This document shows positions 1-4,924 of a stretch of DNA of 6,681 bases, in pieces. The notes beneath the pieces were generated by a model. The model saw only the letters and a list, made by a program, of their open reading frames with translations. It had not been told where the DNA came from and made no database searches. How positions within the stretch are numbered: the stretch's first letter is position 1; each line of letters begins with the position of its first letter. The position numbers were made by a program, and so were the translations under genes. The DNA lies in contig JAJZDO010000797.1 in NCBI GenBank assembly GCA_021805955.1, forward strand, positions 1 through 6,681, in the 5' to 3' direction. Origin of the DNA: Acidobacteriota bacterium. GTDB lineage: Bacteria; Acidobacteriota; Terriglobia; Terriglobales; Acidobacteriaceae.

Positions 1-45
1 AATTGCGTTCTACCTGCTCCTTCCAGTCTACTTTCATCGTGCGAT

Positions 46-74
46 TTGACCAAAGAGAGGACACTTTTTCTAGA
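46..74 (+). promoter_or_regulatory. Weak sigma70-like promoter candidate for the TPR gene
   Basis: TTGACC at 46-51 matches five of six bases of the -35 consensus, and TCTAGA at 69-74 sits after a 17-bp spacer but matches the -10 consensus at only three bases. It is correctly oriented about 120 bp before the TPR gene. A second -10-like hexamer, GATAAT at 100-105, has no good -35 partner. Nothing else in 1-194 is recognisable. This is a pattern match only; the transcription start is unknown. Confidence 0.22.
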
Positions 75-194
75 CCGCTACGAGAGGCGCAAAAAATTGG
101 ATAATGGAAGGGGACACTTGCGTCCGAAGTTCCGGGACAGCGAGACCTCCCGACACCCAAACCTCGAATCTAAGTCGATGGGCACAGGAATTCT

Positions 195-1031
195 ATGGGA
201 AAAAGAAATTGGATGGCCGCCATCACCCTGGCGGTTTGTATTGCAGGTCCAAGTTTCGGACAAGCACAAAATAAATTCGAGCAATCTTCGCAAATCGATT
301 CCGGGTATCACGACATGTACAACCTTCACTTTGGGATGGCCCACGCCAAATTCGAGAAATACATGGCGGAAAATCCTAAAGACCCGATGGGGCCGGTCTC
401 CAACGCCGCGGCATACCTGTTCTCAGAATTTCATCGCACCGGCGTCCTGGACATGCAACTGTTCACCAATGACACAAGCTATCTGGAGCACAAGCAGACA
501 CCCGACCCGAATGTTAAAAAGGAACTCGACGCCAACCTGATCAAGGCCCAGCAACTTGCAGACATGATCTTAGTCAACGATCCTAAGAACAGCCGCGCCT
601 TGTTCGCCAAGACCCTTTCCTATGGGCTACACGCGGACTATGCCTCCCTGATCGAACGCAGGGACATCCAGGGTTTTCAATACACCAAGCAGGGCAGCTT
701 TTACGCGCACCAACTGCTACAAGTCGATCCGAATGCGTACGATGCCTATCTCGCGGTCGGCATGGAGAACTACATCCTGGGTTTGAAGCCCGCGCCGGTC
801 CGCTGGCTGCTGCATATGGCGGGCGGAGAAACCGACAAGGTGCAGGGCGAGAAAGACCTGGAGTTGACTGCGGCGCGGGGACACTATCTGCGCCCGTTGG
901 CCAAACTGCTGCTGGCCGTCGCCGCCATTCGAGACAAGGACAAAGCGAAGGCGCGGCAACTGCTTTCTTCCCTGGCCAAGGAATTTCCCAACAACCCGCT
1001 GTACGCGCAGCAACTGGCAAAAATCAGTTAG
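195..1031 (+). CDS. Exported TPR-like repeat protein of unknown function
   Basis: The gene encodes 278 residues. The N-terminus looks like a signal peptide: Lys3 and Arg4, a hydrophobic stretch at about 7-20, and a possible cleavage after Ala24 (GQA before Gln25), so the product is probably periplasmic. Helix pairs resembling tetratricopeptide repeats are seen at about 37-62 (ending ENPKDP), 114-146 (VNDPKNSRALFAKTL), 166-196 (VDPNAYDAYLAVG) and 246-275 (EFPNNPLYAQQLA). The Asp/Asn-Pro turn followed by small residues and aromatics is the TPR signature. TPR domains usually mediate protein-protein contacts; no catalytic motif is visible and the partner cannot be named. I associate similar secreted proteins with Acidobacteria, from memory. 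The ATG at 195 was chosen because AGGAA lies at 186-190 and it gives a full signal peptide; Met7 would cut off the charged N-region. The gene stands alone and converges on the porin gene. Confidence 0.85.
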   Translation: MGKRNWMAAITLAVCIAGPSFGQAQNKFEQSSQIDSGYHDMYNLHFGMAHAKFEKYMAENPKDPMGPVSNAAAYLFSEFHRTGVLDMQLFTNDTSYLEHKQTPDPNVKKELDANLIKAQQLADMILVNDPKNSRALFAKTLSYGLHADYASLIERRDIQGFQYTKQGSFYAHQLLQVDPNAYDAYLAVGMENYILGLKPAPVRWLLHMAGGETDKVQGEKDLELTAARGHYLRPLAKLLLAVAAIRDKDKAKARQLLSSLAKEFPNNPLYAQQLAKIS

Positions 1032-1083
1032 CGTGGATCGAGTTTATAGCGGACCTACAGATACTGTAACCGAAAAATGGGGT

Positions 1084-1195
1084 GAGTCATTCTGAGCGCA
1101 GCGAAGAATCCAGAGGGTCAGGGCGAGGCAGCCACGCCAGTATTCTCTGGATTCCTCCCTTCGGTCGCCGCGGCGACCTCCGTTCAGAATGACTC
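1084..1195. repeat. Nested inverted-repeat element, MITE/REP-like, between convergent genes
   Basis: The ends are a perfect 12-bp inverted repeat: GAGTCATTCTGA at 1084-1095 and its complement at 1184-1195. Inside, GAATCCAGAG at 1106-1115 pairs perfectly with CTCTGGATTC at 1145-1154 around a 29-base loop. The two arms are unequal. The left has 10 bases between its paired blocks; the right has 29, which include a 16-bp perfect palindrome at 1163-1178. The left arm has the form CATTCTGAGCG-C-AGCGAAGAATC, which I recall as a dispersed intergenic repeat in Acidobacteria and other phyla. No ORF lies in it. It could be a non-autonomous mobile element, a REP-like element, or a terminator for the TPR gene; the structure is seen, the role is not. 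Confidence 0.75.
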
Positions 1196-1240
1196 CTCTT
1201 GTCATCCAGCTACACCAACTCTCAATCCTGCCTAGCCAAA

Positions 1241-1288
1241 CAAGAGAAAAGGCGTGGAGACCGTCTCCACGCCTTTCCCTTTCTCTTG
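1241..1288 (-). terminator. Two-tier hairpin, probable intrinsic terminator of the porin gene
   Basis: AAAGGCGTGGAGAC at 1248-1261 is perfectly complementary to 1263-1276, giving a GC-rich stem with a tight loop. An outer tier, CAAGAGAAA at 1241-1249, also pairs perfectly with TTTCTCTTG at 1280-1288, sharing two bases with the inner arm and leaving CCC unpaired at 1277-1279. It starts 8 bases beyond the porin stop codon. Read on the minus strand, the stem is followed by TTTTCTCTTGTTT, a pyrimidine-rich tract suited to rho-independent termination. In the plus direction the stem is followed by TTTCCCTTTCTC, so it may also stop readthrough from the TPR gene. Confidence 0.75.
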
Positions 1289-1296
1289 CAGCCTGT

Positions 1297-3111
1297 TTAT
1301 GGAATGTAGTAACGGAACGACGTCCAGAACATATTGTCGGTGGCCTTCGGCTGGATGCCGCCGATTCCCGACCATATCTTGCGCTGCGCATTGTTGTACT
1401 GCATGCCGTAGAGGAGCTTGCCTTTCCCTCCACGATAGATGTTGTACCAGAAGCCCACGGTCTCATTCACGATTGCACGGGTATCGTTGGCGCAGTTCGC
1501 CTGGGCACCTGGTCCGTAGGGAGAAGAGGTGGGAACCGTCTCCGTTTCACAACCGCTGTTGTTGAAAAGGTACGAACCGTAGCCCACTGGCTTGCCCGCC
1601 GAATCCAGGTAATAGGCACGACCGGCGTAATCGCCTCCATAGTATTCATACAGGTCCCATTTCCCAGGATGCAGCTCGGCGGAAAACAGGGCGATCGTAT
1701 TGTGAAGCGGCGCCAGCGTTCCATCCGGATGTACAGTGCTGTCCGGCAGACCGCCCGCACCATATCGGCCCACGCTTTGGCCATACATGCCGCGCACGCC
1801 GATGTTGTACAGACCTTTATGGAAAGGCAGCCACGCGGCGCCCATTACAGCGCCGGCAGTTTTGTCGGCGTTATATGCGCCGGTGGCGCTCTTGGTCGTG
1901 GCGTTTGGGTACACCCTATCGCGCAGGAATGTCGCAATCCCAGCGATTTCATAATGGCCGAAGCCCGGCTCAAAGGCGACTTTGGCGATGACATCGGGCG
2001 CCATATTGACGGAGTAGTTGGTGGTCGGGTTCAACAGGCCGCCCGGATTGCCCGCTGTGCCGAGGACGAAGTTGTTGGAGAATCCCTGGCCGCCGAAGGT
2101 CGTCTGCGGATTTTCCAGAGCGATGCCGGCAAACATTTTCTTGTCGAACAGGTTTTTATAGACGCGAAAGCCGTACTGCCGCGTCCAGATGAAGCCGGGA
2201 ACGTACTGAGGGTCGATGGTGAACGGAATCGCCTCGTACCGGTTCTCCATGCCGATGGTGGTCAGCGTCAGAAAGGACCACATTTGCCCGCCGACAACGG
2301 TCAGGCCAGCCGTGTTCTGGTAGCGCGCCCACATCTGCCGCTGGCGGAGCGCATAGCTATTGCTTTCGTTGTTGTTGGAGCTCGCTGCCGCGGACAGAAA
2401 GTCAGCCTCGTAGTAGCCGCCTATCGTGGCATTTGGATATTTGCCTTCTGCCAGGAGCTGGATGCGCGACTGACGGCCAGTCGCGACAAATTCATTCTGT
2501 TTCCCCAGCGACGAATTGCTGAAGGGGATCGACCCAAACGCCGTGTTCAGACCGCCGCCGGTTGCCCGCTGACGGTCCACGGTTTCAGCCGCCAGGAAGC
2601 CTCCCGGCGTCAGGTAGACATCTTTGTACTTGACAGCGATCGGATTGGCGTAATTTTCACGCATCCCCTCGTCGTTCTGCCGAACGGTCGTGATGTCCGC
2701 CTTGGCCTGCGCGGTATCGGCCTGCACGCCTTGCACCGCCTGCTGCAGATTGGTATATGCCGCGTTGTTCTGGCTGCTGGACTGCTGGGCAGCCTGCGCC
2801 TGCGTTTGCGCCTGCGCTGCGGCCTGCTGCGCCTGCGTGGCCGCATCCTGCGCCTGCTGCAACTGCTGGTCGCGGTTCTGCAGTTGCTGTTTCAGTTGAT
2901 CGATCTCCTGCTGCTGCTGTTGGAATTGTTGCTGCATCGCTTTGATCTGCGATGCGATGCTCGCTGGCTTCTTGGCCGTGCGGTTTTTGCTCGCTGTCGT
3001 CGTTTTTGCTCCGGCAGTCGTCTGGGCAAATGCCGGAGCACCCGCCACCAGAATGGCCGCCGCACAGGTTGCAAAGATCAGCGCTTTCAGCTTATTCGGT
3101 CGATATTTCAT
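1297..3111 (-). CDS. DcaP-like outer-membrane porin with N-terminal coiled coil
   Basis: The product has 604 residues from the preferred ATG at 3111. Residues 1-29 are a clear Sec signal peptide (MKYRPNKLK, hydrophobic core, AFA before Gln30). Residues 31-52 are a Lys/Thr/Ala linker. Residues 53-145 are very rich in Gln and Ala with heptad-like spacing (IDQLKQQLQNRDQQLQQ), predicting a coiled coil. From about 160 to 604 the sequence alternates aromatic, Gly and polar residues as in a beta-barrel, opening with VYLTPGGFLAAETVDR and ending FRYYIP. This layout of coiled coil plus barrel resembles DcaP-type trimeric porins, whose known members pass dicarboxylic acids; the assignment is from recall, and the substrate is not deducible. 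Cys521 and Cys540 could form a loop disulfide. The start at 3111 has GAGGGG four bases upstream and a proper Lys-rich N-region. An in-frame ATG at 3144 would add 11 residues and is less likely. The gene probably has its own promoter, since a terminator lies upstream. Confidence 0.82.
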   Translation of the reverse strand: MKYRPNKLKALIFATCAAAILVAGAPAFAQTTAGAKTTTASKNRTAKKPASIASQIKAMQQQFQQQQQEIDQLKQQLQNRDQQLQQAQDAATQAQQAAAQAQTQAQAAQQSSSQNNAAYTNLQQAVQGVQADTAQAKADITTVRQNDEGMRENYANPIAVKYKDVYLTPGGFLAAETVDRQRATGGGLNTAFGSIPFSNSSLGKQNEFVATGRQSRIQLLAEGKYPNATIGGYYEADFLSAAASSNNNESNSYALRQRQMWARYQNTAGLTVVGGQMWSFLTLTTIGMENRYEAIPFTIDPQYVPGFIWTRQYGFRVYKNLFDKKMFAGIALENPQTTFGGQGFSNNFVLGTAGNPGGLLNPTTNYSVNMAPDVIAKVAFEPGFGHYEIAGIATFLRDRVYPNATTKSATGAYNADKTAGAVMGAAWLPFHKGLYNIGVRGMYGQSVGRYGAGGLPDSTVHPDGTLAPLHNTIALFSAELHPGKWDLYEYYGGDYAGRAYYLDSAGKPVGYGSYLFNNSGCETETVPTSSPYGPGAQANCANDTRAIVNETVGFWYNIYRGGKGKLLYGMQYNNAQRKIWSGIGGIQPKATDNMFWTSFRYYIP

Positions 3112-3164
3112 TCGGCCCCTCAGTTGTGTATTTGAACATTCCATGTAGATCGATTTCCCTCAGT
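3109..3164 (-). promoter_or_regulatory. Duplicated Shine-Dalgarno-like site and alternative porin start
   Basis: Read on the minus strand, ACTGAGGG occurs twice, at 3164-3157 and 3124-3117, 40 bp apart. Each copy precedes an in-frame ATG of the porin gene. The nearer copy gives GAGGGG with a 4-base spacer to the ATG at 3111. The farther copy gives GAGGGA with an 11-base spacer to the ATG at 3144. The downstream start is preferred because the signal peptide then begins MKYRPNKLK. The upstream start would prefix MECSNTQLRGR, still ahead of an intact signal peptide. Confidence 0.55.
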
Positions 3165-3190
3165 CCAACGCTACGTGAACTTCCATTAGG

Positions 3191-3243
3191 TGCGCTCCGC
3201 GCAGCCGACAGGGAGGCACATCCCAGGCGGAGTTCCTGGGATG
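3191..3243 (-). promoter_or_regulatory. Hairpin/dyad in the porin leader, possible operator or RNA structure
   Basis: CATCCCAGG at 3219-3227 is perfectly complementary to CCTGGGATG at 3235-3243, with a 7-base spacer. Just beside it, TGCGC at 3191-3195 pairs with GCGCA at 3199-3203 around TCC. The larger dyad ends 108 bp before the porin ATG. As DNA it could be a dimeric repressor site; as RNA it would form a stable leader hairpin. It has no T-run after it, so it is not an ordinary intrinsic terminator. It could equally be a copy of a dispersed repeat. Confidence 0.45.
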
Positions 3244-3358
3244 CACCGCGAGTAGTCTTACAGCGCTGCGTGAATATCCGGGGAACAGAAGATGAATGGG
3301 AGATGAATTCCGGCCAAACTGAGGAAAACAGGACACCGCGCAGACACGCTGCAGACGC

Positions 3359-3391
3359 AAAAAAGCCGACCCTCGTAGAAGAGAGACCGGC
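3359..3391 (-). terminator. Probable intrinsic terminator of the efflux operon
   Basis: In the minus-strand RNA, GCCGGUCU (3391-3384) pairs with GGGUCGGC (3372-3365) as an eight-pair stem that includes three G-U wobbles. It is followed directly by six uridines (A-run at 3359-3364 on the plus strand). It begins 35 bases past the channel stop codon. Because the wobbles become A-C mismatches in the opposite strand, the stem is only good in the minus-strand transcript, which supports its orientation. Confidence 0.65.
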
Positions 3392-3425
3392 CCTGTCTTG
3401 CGCGATAGCGATACGCGGGTTTGCG

Positions 3426-4910
3426 CTATGGCAGATTGCCCAATTGATAGTTCAGCGCGGCCAGCGATAGCTGGTATTCCACCCGTGCATTGATATTTTC
3501 GATGGCGGCACGGGTTTGCTCAAGCTGCGTCTCGCTAAGTTCGACAATCGAACTCAGTCCAAGCTTGTATCGCGCCTGCGCCAGGTTCAAGGCAAGGTTC
3601 GACGCCTGCAACAGTTTCTCGGTCACTGCAATCTTCTTGTAGGACGTGTTCGACTGCAACCACGCATCGCGCACATTTTTCACTACATTGTCCCGCAAAT
3701 CGCGCAGGCTTTCCTGGTCCGCCTTCGCCCGTGCGCTGGCCGCCTCGGCCTGCGAGGTGTAAAGAAAGCCATTGAACAGATTGACCCGCAGGTTCAGGCC
3801 GATCGCGCCGAACCAGTTGCTGTTGAAATATTGATCGGTCCTGATCGGAGTGAGTCCAACCACCCCCAGAGTATTGAGCGACGGCAACAACTGGTCCCAT
3901 TCCGCGCGGCTGTACTTCTTGGCGGCCTGTTGGTTGTAATCCAGCTCGATCAGGTCCGGCCGCTGCTTCAACGCGACCTGCACCAGCGCATCTTGATCGG
4001 GCGGCGGCAACGGCATATCGGAGTCGTCGGAGACCAGGGCGTATTGCATGGGCCGGTCGAAGCCCAACAGCGAGGTGAGCGCATTCAGGTCTTTGTTGTA
4101 CTGGTCTTGCGCGTCGAAGAGCAGCAAGTTCGCGCGCGCCACATTCTCCGTCGAGAACGCCTGATCGATGTCCGAGCGGAGTTTGTTTTTCGTCAATGCG
4201 GCAATCTGCTCATCGGTCGCCTGGCGGGTATTGACTGTCTGTTGCGCGACCTTGACCAGCGCCTGCGCTTCCAGGGTGTCATAAAAGGCCTGGTCGGTCA
4301 TCATCACCACATCCAGCTCGCTTGCAAGGGCATGGGCATTCTGCGCCTTTTCCTGAAGTTTCGACGATGCGATCAGGTTGGAGGTATGGTTGAAGTCGAA
4401 GATCAGTTGCGACATGTCGAGGCCACCGCCGAAGTGGGTCAGCAGCCGCGTCGATCTCAAGTTGTCGAAGGTGTAGCGGCTGCCGTTGTCGGCACTTTCG
4501 CCCACCGCACCCAGGTTGACGTGCGGCAGATAGGCGGAACGCGTTTCGCGATAGACCTGGTGCTGGGCGCGTGCCAGCAGGCGGCTGACGCTGATGTGCG
4601 GGTTGTTCTGGATCGCGATCTGCTCCGCTTGTTGAAGCGTCAACTGGGCTGGAATCGTTGTCACGCGTTTGCCCAGCACGGGCTGTTGCGAAGCAGCCCG
4701 TAGATTTTTGTCCGTCGCGACGGTAGCGACAGCCGGTACACCTCCGGCGACGCCAGTATCGTTGTTCTGTTGCTGGATGTTCTTTGCGAGCATCACCGCT
4801 GACGGGGCATCCGCCAATTTTTGCGCCGTCAACACTGCGCCATTGCTGCCGGCGACCAGGACCAGCGCAGCGGCAAAAATATTACTCTTCATGCGAATCG
4901 GTCTTTTCAT
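3426..4910 (-). CDS. TolC-family outer-membrane efflux channel
   Basis: This is the outer-membrane exit duct of a tripartite efflux pump. The 494-residue length is normal for the family. A signal peptide covers about 1-29 (basic MKRPIRMK, core IFAAALVLVAG). There is no lipobox cysteine, so it is TolC-like and not an OprM-type lipoprotein. Residues 30-88 are a low-complexity linker. Two homologous OEP halves follow: 90-285, opening LTLQQAEQIAIQNNP, and about 303-493, opening ALVQVALKQRPDLIELD. The second holds the diagnostic ARYKLGLSSIVELSETQLEQ at 446-465. Each half carries long helices for the periplasmic tunnel and short strands for the trimeric barrel, e.g. 364-381. The start at 4910 is supported by GGAGG ten bases upstream and by the one-base overlap with the pump's stop codon. 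Met7 is an alternative with no visible Shine-Dalgarno sequence. The exact substrate cannot be told, so no gene symbol is given. Confidence 0.93.
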   Translation of the reverse strand: MKRPIRMKSNIFAAALVLVAGSNGAVLTAQKLADAPSAVMLAKNIQQQNNDTGVAGGVPAVATVATDKNLRAASQQPVLGKRVTTIPAQLTLQQAEQIAIQNNPHISVSRLLARAQHQVYRETRSAYLPHVNLGAVGESADNGSRYTFDNLRSTRLLTHFGGGLDMSQLIFDFNHTSNLIASSKLQEKAQNAHALASELDVVMMTDQAFYDTLEAQALVKVAQQTVNTRQATDEQIAALTKNKLRSDIDQAFSTENVARANLLLFDAQDQYNKDLNALTSLLGFDRPMQYALVSDDSDMPLPPPDQDALVQVALKQRPDLIELDYNQQAAKKYSRAEWDQLLPSLNTLGVVGLTPIRTDQYFNSNWFGAIGLNLRVNLFNGFLYTSQAEAASARAKADQESLRDLRDNVVKNVRDAWLQSNTSYKKIAVTEKLLQASNLALNLAQARYKLGLSSIVELSETQLEQTRAAIENINARVEYQLSLAALNYQLGNLP

Positions 4911-4924
4911 TATGCCCGCGCCTC
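4908..4924 (-). promoter_or_regulatory. TAATG stop/start overlap coupling pump and channel translation
   Basis: The pump stop codon TAA (4912-4910) and the channel start ATG (4910-4908) share one base, giving TAATG on the minus strand. GGAGG lies ten bases before the ATG, inside the last codons of the pump gene. This arrangement normally lets terminating ribosomes restart on the next gene and keeps the two products in proportion. The overlap is seen; coupling is inferred. Confidence 0.8.

Larger units (their letters stand above)
3112..3425 (-). other. Leader and intergenic region between channel and porin genes
   Basis: This gap of 314 bp holds, in the minus-strand reading direction, a probable terminator for the channel gene (3391-3359), a 9-bp dyad (3243-3219), a small TGCGC/GCGCA hairpin (3203-3191) and the two porin start regions. 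No ORF here has a credible start and protein-like composition. I found no convincing -35/-10 pair for the porin gene; GATATT at about 3278-3273 is a possible -10 with no good -35, so the promoter remains unplaced. Confidence 0.5.

Noticed and set aside
228..239. Possible lipobox (LAVC) in the TPR protein
   Set aside because: Valine just before Cys15 does not fit the usual Gly/Ala/Ser, and a normal signal peptidase I site follows at about residue 24.
46..540. A 164-codon plus-strand frame overlapping the start of the TPR gene
   Set aside because: It lacks a Shine-Dalgarno sequence and a protein-like composition, and most of it lies in another frame of the TPR gene, which has a signal peptide and TPR pattern.
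583..1020. Minus-strand frames opposite the TPR gene
   Set aside because: Their products are rich in Pro, Arg, Ala and Ser with no recognisable fold; they are shadows of the TPR gene.
2900..2945. CTG/TTG triplet run resembling a microsatellite
   Set aside because: It encodes the Gln-rich coiled coil of the porin with mixed CAG and CAA codons, so it is explained by the protein and not a pure repeat tract.
1189..3135. A 648-codon open frame on the plus strand, antisense to the porin gene
   Set aside because: It is codon-aligned with the porin frame, so it is open mainly because the porin avoids TTA, CTA and TCA codons. Its product has Arg/Leu/Cys-rich low-complexity stretches and no signal or domain, and it runs through the inverted repeat and terminator, whereas the minus-strand product has a signal peptide and barrel pattern.
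3516..4703. A 395-codon open frame on the plus strand, antisense to the channel gene
   Set aside because: It is codon-aligned with a clearly recognisable TolC-family gene and its translation is Arg/Gln/Val-rich with no family resemblance.
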